A DNA stretch of 56,865 nucleotides from Bacteroidota bacterium (lineage in GTDB: Bacteria; Bacteroidota; Rhodothermia; Rhodothermales; UBA10348), in contig JAJCYP010000039.1 of NCBI GenBank assembly GCA_029262855.1, forward strand, positions 1-56,865, read 5' to 3'. Below, piece by piece: positions 1 through 8,828 of this stretch. The notes under the pieces are model-generated. The model was not told the origin of the DNA, did not search any database, and was given only the letters and a program-made list of their open reading frames with translations. Within the stretch, counting starts at the first letter, position 1. Every line of letters starts with the position of its first letter. The position numbers and the translations under genes are program-made.

Positions 1-1221
1 CTGTTCAATGGCGACCAGTACAAGGTCCCAACCATCCCTGCCGTGACGGCGCCCGCGCACGACCTCTACGCCGACCAGAACGTCACAGAGCTGAGTCTCT
101 TTGCGCAGGACAAGCTCGAGTTCGACGACTTCATCATCAACCTCGGGCTTCGGTTTGAGCATTTCAATCCGCACGGCCAGTACGTGCCGAACCTGTTGGA
201 TCCGTTTGTCGAGGACTTCGAGAAGGATCTGGCCACGGCCGAGCCCAAGAACCTGTTCCTTCCGCGGCTCGGCGTGAGTTTCCCGATTACGGACACCGGC
301 ATCATCCATTTCTCCTACGGCCACTTCGCGCAGATGCCTTCGCTTCGGTCGATGTACGTGAACCCCGAGTTCGAATTCCCGGTGGGTGGAACGCTCTACG
401 GCAACACCAACCTGAAGCCGGAGCGAACCGTTCAGTACGAAATCGGACTGCAGCAACAGCTGACCAGCACGCTCGCCTTCGACATCACGGGCTTCTTCAA
501 GGACATCCGCGACTATCTGGCCACCCAGACCATTCGCTTTTCGACCATTGCCGGTCAGGACCAGTACAGCATTCAGCTGAACCGGGACTACGCCAACGTC
601 AAGGGCGTCACCTTTGCCCTAACCAAGAGGCGGCCCCGGAGTGGCCACCTGTCAGGGACGCTGGACTACACGTTCCAGGTGGCGGAGGGCAACCGGACGG
701 ACTCTGATGCCTTCTTCTTCAACACCCTCTCCGGGCGCGAGAACGAGCTGGAAATCATTCCCCTCAGCTTCGACGTCAGGCACACGTTCTCCAGCACGGT
801 GACGCTGGCGAGCCCCGGATCGTGGAGTGTGGGGATGATCACCCAGTACACTACCGGCTATCCCTATACGCCCCTTCTGATCGATCAGAAGATTGACCAG
901 CTTCCCAATCAGGAGCGCAAGCCTGGCAACTTCAAGCTCGACCTGACCGCCTCCAAGACGGTCCCCCTTCGCGGCCAGTCGAGGCTCCGGGTCTTCGCCA
1001 AGGTATTCAACCTCCTCGATCACCTGAACGAGCGCTTTGTGTTCAATGACACCGGCCGGGCTACCTACTCACTGGCTGAACAGCGCGGCCAGTACGCGTC
1101 TTGGGAGCAGGCTTTGGCTCTTGGTCTTCCGGGAATTCATTCGCCGGACGAGTACCAGTCGCGCCCCCAGTATTACTCCCGCCCACGCGAGGTCCGCGTC
1201 GGCGCCGCACTCACGTTTTAG
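1..1221 (+). CDS. TonB-dependent receptor, C-terminal part (5' end outside window)
   Basis: The reading frame is open from the first base of the window, so this is the 3' part of a longer gene. The visible 407 codons carry typical outer-membrane beta-barrel text: alternating polar and aromatic strands, a GNTNLKPERTVQYEIGLQQQ segment (the conserved N-L-K-P-E barrel motif of TonB receptors), KVFNLLDHLNERF near the end, and a terminal Phe (VRVGAALTF), the usual BAM recognition end. The plug domain and TonB box are not in the window. The substrate cannot be told. It is the first visible gene of a tightly packed plus-strand run in which the following genes start 1 to 29 nt after the previous stop, so they are probably co-transcribed. 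Confidence 0.9.
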   Translation: MFNGDQYKVPTIPAVTAPAHDLYADQNVTELSLFAQDKLEFDDFIINLGLRFEHFNPHGQYVPNLLDPFVEDFEKDLATAEPKNLFLPRLGVSFPITDTGIIHFSYGHFAQMPSLRSMYVNPEFEFPVGGTLYGNTNLKPERTVQYEIGLQQQLTSTLAFDITGFFKDIRDYLATQTIRFSTIAGQDQYSIQLNRDYANVKGVTFALTKRRPRSGHLSGTLDYTFQVAEGNRTDSDAFFFNTLSGRENELEIIPLSFDVRHTFSSTVTLASPGSWSVGMITQYTTGYPYTPLLIDQKIDQLPNQERKPGNFKLDLTASKTVPLRGQSRLRVFAKVFNLLDHLNERFVFNDTGRATYSLAEQRGQYASWEQALALGLPGIHSPDEYQSRPQYYSRPREVRVGAALTF

Positions 1222-1230
1222 ACGCGCACC

Positions 1231-4200
1231 ATGTCAGGTACTCGAAATATGACGCGCAGCCTCGCTCCGATTGTCCTTCTGCTCATTCTGCAGGCCGGAC
1301 AGGTCCAGGCACAGACGCGCGAGCGTGGAATGGATTACGGCCAGCTCCGGAGCTGGCTCGCCACACAGGGATCACAGTCCAAGGCCGGTGTGGCAGGAGA
1401 CTGTTTCGAGGACATCACGGAACGACGTGATGTGATTCTCAACGGCAACCGGATCACCACTCAGATCCTCAACTTCGGTTCTATCTCGAGCCCGGGAAAC
1501 ACCATCACGGACATTGTCTGGAACGGACTGGGGTACGGGTATGAGTTCGGACCCTTTGTGGCGGCTGAGGTCATCGATGTCGGTCATCAGGATCCCAAGA
1601 GTGTCCAAAAGCGAGACGCGAACGGAAATGTAGTGAGAGACGACAGCGGCAATCCCATCTGGGTAATGCACATCGTCTCCGACGGCATCGTGTCCAACGG
1701 TGGCGAGGTCTCGCCTGACGGGTCGGAGTTCTGGGGATGGCAGCCGACCCCCTGCGCCCAGCCAGTAGGCAATTTTGAGGGCATTCAGGTAGTCAACCCG
1801 CTGTCCGATCGCATACCTACTTCGGACGCTCCGGACAGAGACCTGGACGGCAAGCCCGATTCGTGGCCGGATGACTGGTACAACGAAACGCTGAAGGAAT
1901 ACGTCTGGCCGGGCGCACTCCAGCAGGGTGCTTCAAACGCCGACAAGGAGGCCCTCTACTTCATCAACGACTACAACAACAAGGAATTCGCCTACGAGCC
2001 CTTCCCAAGCGATCCGACCCGGCGTGGCCTCGGACTGGAAACGGAGGTGCGACTCTACCAATGGGCAAACCCGCTTGCCGAGGACGCCATCTTCATGGTC
2101 TACAAGATCACGAACAAGTCCGAGAAGGACCTGGACAAGGTCACCTTTGGCATGTGGGGAGATCCGCATGTTGGAGGCCCTGGTGATTGGTCGGACGACT
2201 TGGCGTTCTTCGATCAGAGCCGCAACATGGTCTTCGCCTGGGACTTCGATGGCCGATCAGACATTCCCGGCCGAACCCCTGGATACTTCGGCTACAAATT
2301 TCTCGAGAGCCCCGGCCTGGGCAATGAGATCATCGACGGCGTGTTTTACGCGGGTGACGGAATCGACAATGACGACGACGGCATGGTGGATGAGTCGTGG
2401 ACTGACGGGATCGACAACGACGGCGACTGGGATGCCGAGCGCGACGATGTCGGCCTCGACGGCATTCCTGGAACGGGCGACGTCGGGGAGAGTGACGGCC
2501 GACCCACCGCCGGAGACCAGTTCGATATCACCAAGCCAGGCGAGCCCAACTTCGAGTTCACCGACATCGATGAGAGTGACATGATCGGTCTCACCTCGTT
2601 CGCCTCGCCCCGTTTCGCAGGCAACAGGGTGTCCGACGACGAGCGAGTCTGGAGCTTCGTCGAGCCCGGTCGCTTTGACAGCGTCCCTTCAGAGGCCGGC
2701 GACTACGTCTTCCTGTACGGATCGGGGCAGTTTCCGCTGCGTGCCGGCGAAACCAAGCGATTTTCGATCGCCCTGCTTGTCGGCGAAAACCTCGCCGACC
2801 TGAGACTGAACGCAGAGACGGTCCAGCAGATTTTCGACGTTGGATACCGCTTCGCCAAGCCGCCAGACAAGCCCATTCTCCGGGCTGTGCCCGGCGACGA
2901 AAAAGTCACCCTCTATTGGGACAATCGCGCGGAAGACAGTGAGGATCCGCTCTCTCGTTCGAAGGACTTCGAAGGCTATGCGATCTATCGATCCACCGAT
3001 CACGAGTTCAGCGACCAGCAGACCATCACCGATATCAACGGCTCGAAATTCCTGTTCCGGCCCCTGCAGTCCCAGCTCGGAGTTGAGGCCCGGTTTGACC
3101 TTATCAACGGACTAGAAGGCCCATCGCCCATCCCCTTCCCCAAGCGCGGTGTCGCGTATAACCTGGGGAGCGACACAGGCCTTTTCCATACGTACGAAGA
3201 CACCAACGGGCTGGTGAATGGCCAGACGTACTACTACTCGGTGGTGGCCTACGACCGCGGATTTTCCGGTGGAAACGAGACCTTCGCAAACGGTATCCCG
3301 CCCAGCGAGACCTCCAAGACGGTTACGTTCAACCCCGTCACAGACGAATACATCTACGACGTAAACACCGTCGCGGTCACGCCGAGACCCGTGGCAGCCG
3401 GATTCGTGGCACCCTCCATCGCCGAGGCTGGCGGACTCATTCGCGAGGCCGGACAGGCAACGGGTACGATTGATCTACGGATTGTGGACGCGATGTCCGT
3501 GCCGAATGGAGGCTCCTACAGCATCGCGTTCGAGGATGCGGCACGCTACTCGGTGACCAATGAGATTCCGCAGGTGGATACGATTCGCGCAGTCGCCGGC
3601 AAGACCAGCTCGCTCGGGGTCAAGAATGTCGTACGGGACGGGTTTATCCTGACCCGCAACGGACAGACACTCACCGAGGGAACGGACTTCGAACTCAACG
3701 AGGCTTTGGGGTCGGTCCTCGTGCTGAATGGTGGCGCTGTCAGCGATGGTGATCAGCTGGTCGCCCGCTTCAAGTATCAACCACTTGCCGGGAGCACGGC
3801 GCTGGACGGTCAGGAGACCAACCTTGTCTTTGACGGCATCCATCTGTTCGTCCAAAACGATGTCCTTTCGATCGACTCTCTCCAGACTGGCTGGTCTCAG
3901 GGAGGTCAAGGCATCGGGTTCGATGCGAGCGTGGCGCGTAGCGGTCCTGGCCGGGTAGGTCAGCCCTACGACTACGAGATCCGCTTCGCAGACGCGCCAA
4001 TCGGGACGGGCTTCTCGAACAATGTCCCGATCCCCTTCGAGGTCATCAATCTGACGCAGGCCAATCTGCCTATCCAGGTCTTCGTACCTGACCTGAACCG
4101 CAATAACGCGTGGGATGCCAACGAGCAGATTGTATTCCTGGAGGACGTCAATGGGACGCTGACAGCCACCTGGCAGGTCGCTCTCCTCGACACCGGAGTC

Positions 4201-4680
4201 CTCCCGGGAAGCGGTGACGTCTTCTTTCTGACTACCACCAAGCCCTTCGGCGACGACGTCTTCACCTTCAACACCATCGGAGCCCGCGACGACGCCGCCC
4301 TCATCACCGAGGAGGTCACGAACTGCAAGAACTTCGACCCCTCGGACCCACGCTACGACGAATTCGGCGAGTGCATCTACGCCGTTCCGAACCCCTACGT
4401 CGCAACCAACGAGATCGAGCCCCGAAACCCGGTCTCCCGTTCCGAGCGTGGTGATCGCCGGATGTACTTCGCCGGTGTGCCCGCCCAGTGCACCATCCGC
4501 ATCTTCACGCTGGCCGGTGAGCTGGTGGACACCATCGAGCGCGACAGCCCGGTGGACGACGGGAAGGCCTTCTGGGACCTGCGCACCAAGGACAACATGA
4601 ACATTGCATACGGCCTGTACCTCTTCCACGTTGAGTGGGAGTCGGGCAACTACGTGGGCAAGTTCGCGGTCATCAAATAG
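1231..4680 (+). CDS. Large secreted protein with calcium-binding-like Asp repeats and T9SS-type C-terminal domain
   Basis: Predicted extracellular or surface protein of 1149 aa. A signal peptide is clear (APIVLLLILQAGQVQAQ). Two starts are possible: ATG at 1231 or ATG at 1249, the latter giving a more standard signal peptide. Around residues 375-430 there is an Asp/Asn/Gly-rich stretch (GIDNDDDGMVDESW, GIDNDGDWDAERDD) like thrombospondin type 3 or dockerin-type calcium loops. A fibronectin III-like region follows near residue 550 (ILRAVPGDEKVTLYWDN). The last 80 residues (RIFTLAGELVDTI ... YGLYLFHVEW ... GKFAVIK) match the FlgD-like/T9SS sorting-domain pattern. It lies between a TonB-dependent receptor and a PorV/PorQ-like protein, with 9-nt gaps on both sides, so a role in a surface assembly with them is inferred. 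I do not recognise a specific function. Confidence 0.8.
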   Translation: MSGTRNMTRSLAPIVLLLILQAGQVQAQTRERGMDYGQLRSWLATQGSQSKAGVAGDCFEDITERRDVILNGNRITTQILNFGSISSPGNTITDIVWNGLGYGYEFGPFVAAEVIDVGHQDPKSVQKRDANGNVVRDDSGNPIWVMHIVSDGIVSNGGEVSPDGSEFWGWQPTPCAQPVGNFEGIQVVNPLSDRIPTSDAPDRDLDGKPDSWPDDWYNETLKEYVWPGALQQGASNADKEALYFINDYNNKEFAYEPFPSDPTRRGLGLETEVRLYQWANPLAEDAIFMVYKITNKSEKDLDKVTFGMWGDPHVGGPGDWSDDLAFFDQSRNMVFAWDFDGRSDIPGRTPGYFGYKFLESPGLGNEIIDGVFYAGDGIDNDDDGMVDESWTDGIDNDGDWDAERDDVGLDGIPGTGDVGESDGRPTAGDQFDITKPGEPNFEFTDIDESDMIGLTSFASPRFAGNRVSDDERVWSFVEPGRFDSVPSEAGDYVFLYGSGQFPLRAGETKRFSIALLVGENLADLRLNAETVQQIFDVGYRFAKPPDKPILRAVPGDEKVTLYWDNRAEDSEDPLSRSKDFEGYAIYRSTDHEFSDQQTITDINGSKFLFRPLQSQLGVEARFDLINGLEGPSPIPFPKRGVAYNLGSDTGLFHTYEDTNGLVNGQTYYYSVVAYDRGFSGGNETFANGIPPSETSKTVTFNPVTDEYIYDVNTVAVTPRPVAAGFVAPSIAEAGGLIREAGQATGTIDLRIVDAMSVPNGGSYSIAFEDAARYSVTNEIPQVDTIRAVAGKTSSLGVKNVVRDGFILTRNGQTLTEGTDFELNEALGSVLVLNGGAVSDGDQLVARFKYQPLAGSTALDGQETNLVFDGIHLFVQNDVLSIDSLQTGWSQGGQGIGFDASVARSGPGRVGQPYDYEIRFADAPIGTGFSNNVPIPFEVINLTQANLPIQVFVPDLNRNNAWDANEQIVFLEDVNGTLTATWQVALLDTGVLPGSGDVFFLTTTKPFGDDVFTFNTIGARDDAALITEEVTNCKNFDPSDPRYDEFGECIYAVPNPYVATNEIEPRNPVSRSERGDRRMYFAGVPAQCTIRIFTLAGELVDTIERDSPVDDGKAFWDLRTKDNMNIAYGLYLFHVEWESGNYVGKFAVIK

Positions 4681-4689
4681 GGCGGCGCC

Positions 4690-5736
4690 ATGAGAACAAC
4701 ACTCCTCTTTCTGGCCGTCGCATTCGTCCTGACGGCACCTGCGGGCGCCCAGACCTTCGGGGATACGGGCGATGGGACACAGACGCTGACCAAGGTCGCC
4801 ACGACCTCGGCGCAGTTCCTCAAGATCGGCGTCGGCGCCCGGGCAATAGGCCTCGGCGGCGCGTTTGTGGCTGAGGCATCAGACCTGTCGGCCATGTACT
4901 GGAATCCCGCCGGACTCGCCCGGATGCCGGGGTCTGGCGTTCAGTTCAACCATACGCAGTACCTGGCGGACGTCTCGTACAGCGTCGCCGCGTTCGGCGT
5001 CAGTCTCGGGGCCATTGGCTCCGTGGGTGCCTCTCTCATCTACCTCGATTCAGGGGACATGGCCGTACGGACCACCTCGCGGCCCGGCGGCACCGGCGAG
5101 CGTTTCAAGGTTCAGGATCTGGCGCTACAACTGACGTACGGCCGCAATCTCACAGACAGGTTCTCGCTGGGTGCCAATCTGAAGTACATCCGCGAGCAGA
5201 TCTGGCACTCGTCCGCGTCTGCGATGGCCTTCGATGTCGGGGTGCTCTTTACCACGCCCTTCAGAGCGCTCCGCCTGGGTGCGAGCATGGCCAACTTCGG
5301 CCCGAAAATGCAGATGACCGGGCGTGACATTCTCTTCAGTACCGACCCCGCCGTAGACGCGTCGGGAAATGTTGAGATCGTCAATGCCGAGTTTCTGACC
5401 GACGAGCATGCGCTGCCTCTGATCTTTCGGGTCGGGCTGGCCTGGGATGCGGTGACACTCGGTGACCATCGTGTCGTCGTCCTTTCCGATGCCGCCCATC
5501 CCAACGACAACAGCGAATACCTGAATGTCGGCAGCGAGTACTCCTTCCGGGACATGATTTTCCTGAGGGGCGGGTTTCGCAACCTGTTCGAGACCGATGG
5601 AGTACAGGGTATCACGCTCGGCGGCGGTCTGAACCTGCGCGTGGATCGTTCGGTGAGGATTCGGGTAGACTATGCGTACGCAGATTTCGGCATTCTCGAT
5701 CAGACCCACTGGTATACGTTCAATCTGATTTTCTGA
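4690..5736 (+). CDS. PorV/PorQ-family outer-membrane protein
   Basis: Protein of 348 aa with a signal peptide (MRTTLLFLAVAFVLTAPAGAQ) followed by the family signature: AQFLKIGVGARAIGLGGAF, then MYWNPAGLARMPG, the N-P-A-G-L motif found in FadL/PorV-type barrels. The remainder alternates as an outer-membrane beta barrel and ends with Phe (YTFNLIF). In Bacteroidota, PorV is the T9SS outer-membrane shuttle that delivers substrates with C-terminal sorting domains to the attachment complex; PorQ-like paralogues are also common. Its position directly between two genes with T9SS-type C-terminal domains agrees with a T9SS link, but similarity alone does not separate PorV from a generic paralogue. Confidence 0.85.
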   Translation: MRTTLLFLAVAFVLTAPAGAQTFGDTGDGTQTLTKVATTSAQFLKIGVGARAIGLGGAFVAEASDLSAMYWNPAGLARMPGSGVQFNHTQYLADVSYSVAAFGVSLGAIGSVGASLIYLDSGDMAVRTTSRPGGTGERFKVQDLALQLTYGRNLTDRFSLGANLKYIREQIWHSSASAMAFDVGVLFTTPFRALRLGASMANFGPKMQMTGRDILFSTDPAVDASGNVEIVNAEFLTDEHALPLIFRVGLAWDAVTLGDHRVVVLSDAAHPNDNSEYLNVGSEYSFRDMIFLRGGFRNLFETDGVQGITLGGGLNLRVDRSVRIRVDYAYADFGILDQTHWYTFNLIF

Positions 5737-5746
5737 GGACCGCTCG

Positions 5747-7393
5747 TTGACAAAGATGCTGAATGGGTTTGTAGGGCTGGTCCTGATGGCCGGCCTGGGC
5801 CATGTTGCGCAGGCTCAGATGCTGGACGACGTCGCGCAGACGCTGACCTCGCTTGAGGCGCAGAGCCTCAATGTGGCCGGCAAGGTGGCCACGCATGTCT
5901 TTGAGTCGGGACCCGTCAACCAGCCGTTCACGGGCGTCATGGTCGAGGCCCAGTCTGCCGACCCGGGGCTTGTCGCCGAGATCCGCTTCCGGCTCAATGG
6001 CGCATGGAATCCGTGGCACCCCATGCGCGTGGTGCGCTCGGCCGTAGGCCCGGGACTGGTAGCCGGATACCGCGGAGAGCGGCTGGCTTCGGCCGTAACC
6101 TTCGAGGTGCGTTTTCTCCTCGATGCCTCATCCGAGTTGGAAGTCCGCTCCGCGGGCCTCTTCGACAACACCCTCGACTCCGATGCCTTCCCGGCACCCG
6201 GCCCCGGCGCGCTGGCCCCTTCGGCAGGCGCGGAGTCCGGCAACATCATCCCTCCTGCCTTGATAACGAGGGCTGACTGGGGAGCCAAGGCATTCATCGG
6301 CAGTCCGTCCGCCCTGGCCCGGCCCACGCACGACTACATGACCTTCCACCACGCGGCGGGCTTCTCGGCCACGACCCGGGCAGAAGGCATCCAGCAGGTG
6401 AAGGCCATCCAGGACCTGCATCAGGACATCCGTGGATGGAGCGACATCGGCTACCAATTTGTCATCGATCGGGGCGGCAGGCTCTACCAGGGGCGTCCGT
6501 TTCTCAACAACGCCACCTCACTGGAAGACCTCCCGGTTTTTGCGCTCGGTGCACACGTTGGAGGCGCAAACACCGGAAACATCGGCGTCAGTATTCTCGG
6601 CTGCTACCATCCTCCGGAAGGCCCGTCCTGCGCGCAGGAGATCACGCCCGAGGCGCTGGACACGTACACCACACTCTTCGCCTTTCTCGGCGAACGCTAC
6701 GGTGTCGCGCCGACGCAAATCAGGGGTCATCGGGATTTTTCCAGCACGGCATGTCCGGGCGACAACAACTACGTGCTCCTCCCCGACTTGCGGACGGCCG
6801 TCGCAGACCTCATTGAGAGCGGCAACGCAGCCATCGCCACGGCATCGATGAGCGCCGACGTTGGTGCGGACGGTGTGGTTAGGGTAGCCTGGGATTTTAC
6901 GAGCGATTTCGGAGTCGCCACGTACCGGCTTGAGCGCTGGATTGGGAGCTCACGGGACGCCGTGCTCGCCACAGGTACGGGCGCCGTCCCGGCTTCCTAT
7001 GCCGACGCCGGGGTGGTCACCGAGCAGACTGTGTCGTATCGACTCTACGTGACCGGGACAGATGGACGAGAACAGCGGGTCGGAACGATTGAGGTTTCGC
7101 TGGACCTGCCCGCAGGGCACGTTCTGGCAGACGTGTTCCCCAATCCGACCGGCGGCGCCGTCCAGTTCCGCTATTTCCTCCCCACCGAGGGCCGCGTCCG
7201 CCTCGAGGTGTTCGACACGATGGGCCGCTCCGTGGCCGTCGTGGTTGATGCCGTGCAGGATGGAGAGAGTTGGTACTCGGTCCCCCTGAATGCCGGGCAA
7301 CTCCGAGGGGGAGTCTATTTCTACCGTGTTTTGGTAGAAGGCTTTGCAGGCGTGATCTTTGACCAGACAAACACGCTGGTCGTCACGCCCTAG
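5747..7393 (+). CDS. Peptidoglycan amidase (PGRP/Amidase_2) with T9SS sorting domain
   Basis: A 548-aa secreted N-acetylmuramoyl-L-alanine amidase candidate. The PGRP/Amidase_2 domain spans about residues 172-355. It shows FHHAA (H201/H202), the central GAHVGGANTGNIGVSILG segment and GHRDFSSTACPG (H328, C336), the Zn-ligand pattern of T7 lysozyme and PGRP amidases. The C-terminal 90 residues (VFPNPTGG ... VFDTMGRSVAVV ... GGVYFYRVLV) form a T9SS type A sorting domain. A TTG start at 5747 fits better than the ATG at 5756, because GAGGA at 5735-5739 is 7 nt from the TTG. A signal peptide follows. A surface-exported amidase could act on other bacteria's walls rather than its own; that is inference. 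Confidence 0.85.
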   Translation: MTKMLNGFVGLVLMAGLGHVAQAQMLDDVAQTLTSLEAQSLNVAGKVATHVFESGPVNQPFTGVMVEAQSADPGLVAEIRFRLNGAWNPWHPMRVVRSAVGPGLVAGYRGERLASAVTFEVRFLLDASSELEVRSAGLFDNTLDSDAFPAPGPGALAPSAGAESGNIIPPALITRADWGAKAFIGSPSALARPTHDYMTFHHAAGFSATTRAEGIQQVKAIQDLHQDIRGWSDIGYQFVIDRGGRLYQGRPFLNNATSLEDLPVFALGAHVGGANTGNIGVSILGCYHPPEGPSCAQEITPEALDTYTTLFAFLGERYGVAPTQIRGHRDFSSTACPGDNNYVLLPDLRTAVADLIESGNAAIATASMSADVGADGVVRVAWDFTSDFGVATYRLERWIGSSRDAVLATGTGAVPASYADAGVVTEQTVSYRLYVTGTDGREQRVGTIEVSLDLPAGHVLADVFPNPTGGAVQFRYFLPTEGRVRLEVFDTMGRSVAVVVDAVQDGESWYSVPLNAGQLRGGVYFYRVLVEGFAGVIFDQTNTLVVTP

Positions 7394-7403
7394 CCTTTTC
7401 CCA

Positions 7404-8204
7404 ATGTCAAGACTGTATCTGCTGTTGGTCGCGGCCCTGCTCACCGTACCCGCTACCGGACAGACCATCGCCACCGACAGACCGGACTTCGGTGCGAGCA
7501 CAGCGGTGCTGCCGGTGCGAACCATTCAACTTGAGACCGGCGTCAAGCGCACCCAAAACGGGTCGGTTGATACCAACCAGATTCTGGAGAGCCTGCTCCG
7601 ATTCGGCCTGGCAGAACCGGTGGAACTGCGACTGGGCTGGGCCGGGTTGAACGGGGTCTTCGATGACAACGTGGCGTTCTCGGGCGCGGGCGACCTTTCC
7701 TTTGGAGTGAAACTGGAGCTTGCGGCTGGCGGAGGGTGGAAACCCGCCGCCAGCATCCTGGGGACGCTTACGATTCCATCCGGAGAGCGCGGGTTCAGTG
7801 CCGGTGAGGAGATCCCGGAACTGCGACTTGCACTTGGCTGGACGCTCACCCCCCGATATGGCCTCACCCTGAATGCAGGGTCCTTCTGGACGACGATCCC
7901 AAGATACGTCGACTCCGGCTTTCTCGTAGAACAAATGATGCTTGGAAGCGGCGAGGACAGCCGGGAGAGCAACGAATTCTGGTCGGCAACAATCGGCGTA
8001 AGCGGCGAAGACGGACACTCGTTCTACCTTGAGGTGTTCGGAATCATGCCCGCAGAGGGAAGCGAACGGCAAAATCTCGGCGTGGGGTATCTCTATTTGA
8101 TCAGCCCGCGAATGCAACTTGATCTGTATGCGGGCACCGGACTGAACAATTCGGCCCCAGATGTCTATGTCGGTGCCGGTTTCTCCGTGCGCCTGCCTGA
8201 TTGA
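7404..8204 (+). CDS. Outer-membrane transporter-like protein (Phenol_MetA_deg type)
   Basis: Protein of 266 aa starting at the ATG at 7404, which gives a signal peptide (MSRLYLLLVAALLTVPATGQ). A longer frame from 7359 would lack one and overlap the upstream gene. The mature start, ATDRPDFGAS, followed by IQLETGVKRTQNG, is the characteristic opening of the Phenol_MetA_deg / transporter family of small outer-membrane barrels. Beta-strand alternation continues to FSVRLPD. Cargo is unknown; the family name comes from aromatic catabolism clusters, but nothing here points to that. It starts 10 nt after the amidase stop, so it belongs to the same transcription unit. Confidence 0.7.
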   Translation: MSRLYLLLVAALLTVPATGQTIATDRPDFGASTAVLPVRTIQLETGVKRTQNGSVDTNQILESLLRFGLAEPVELRLGWAGLNGVFDDNVAFSGAGDLSFGVKLELAAGGGWKPAASILGTLTIPSGERGFSAGEEIPELRLALGWTLTPRYGLTLNAGSFWTTIPRYVDSGFLVEQMMLGSGEDSRESNEFWSATIGVSGEDGHSFYLEVFGIMPAEGSERQNLGVGYLYLISPRMQLDLYAGTGLNNSAPDVYVGAGFSVRLPD

Positions 8205-8233
8205 TTTTCCCTTATTGACAGTCTTTCGAAGCA

Positions 8234-8827
8234 ATGAAACGAAATACCCTGGTGCTTACGGCCGCGCTCATCGCCCTGATGGCCGCCTCGGGCTGTCAGA
8301 CACTTCAGCAAATTTCGGCCCTCAAGTCTGTCGACTTTGCCATCGATCGTGTGAATCAGGTTAGTCTCGCCGGCGTGGACCTCGACAATGTCAGGACCTA
8401 CGACGACCTCAACATCATGGATGCCGCGCGGCTCATCGCGGCCGTTTCGCGAGGCGATCTGCCCCTGAGTCTGACGGTCAACCTGGCGGCAACGAACCCG
8501 GCCGACAATCCGGTCACGGCCAGAATGGTGGGCATGGACTGGAGGCTGTTTCTGGACGAGAACGAGACCGTCGCCGGCACCTTCAACGACCCGAAGGACC
8601 TGCCACCGGGCATTCCAATCGGGATTCCCATCCAGGTCGAGTTGAATCTTGTCGAGTTTTTCGAGCGAAGCGCGCAGGACCTGTTTGAATTGGTACTGGC
8701 AGTCTCAGGATCAGGTGGTGCTCCAAAGCGGATCTCGCTGCGAGCCCGGCCCACCATCTCCACCCCGATTGGTCCAATTCGTTACCCCAACGAAATAACC
8801 ATTGTCAGTCACGAGGTCGGAGGCTGA
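8234..8827 (+). CDS. LEA14-like lipoprotein
   Basis: Protein of 197 aa with a lipoprotein signal peptide and lipobox AASGC (lipidated Cys near residue 21), so it is predicted to be membrane anchored. The mature region follows the late-embryogenesis-abundant LEA_2/LEA14 pattern of a single immunoglobulin-like beta sandwich: SVDFAIDRVNQVSLAGVDLD, then a segment on natural partners (NPVTARMVGMDWRLFLDE), then IPIGIPIQVELNL. These proteins in Bacteroidota are uncharacterised, mostly small periplasmic stress-type proteins. Gap to the upstream gene is 29 nt; its stop lies 1 nt before the next start. Confidence 0.7.
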   Translation: MKRNTLVLTAALIALMAASGCQTLQQISALKSVDFAIDRVNQVSLAGVDLDNVRTYDDLNIMDAARLIAAVSRGDLPLSLTVNLAATNPADNPVTARMVGMDWRLFLDENETVAGTFNDPKDLPPGIPIGIPIQVELNLVEFFERSAQDLFELVLAVSGSGGAPKRISLRARPTISTPIGPIRYPNEITIVSHEVGG

Positions 8828-8828
8828 G

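Noticed and set aside
3475-4629. Open frame of 384 codons on the minus strand opposite the 1149-aa secreted protein
   Set aside because: The plus-strand gene ends with a clear T9SS-type domain; the other frame shows no motif.
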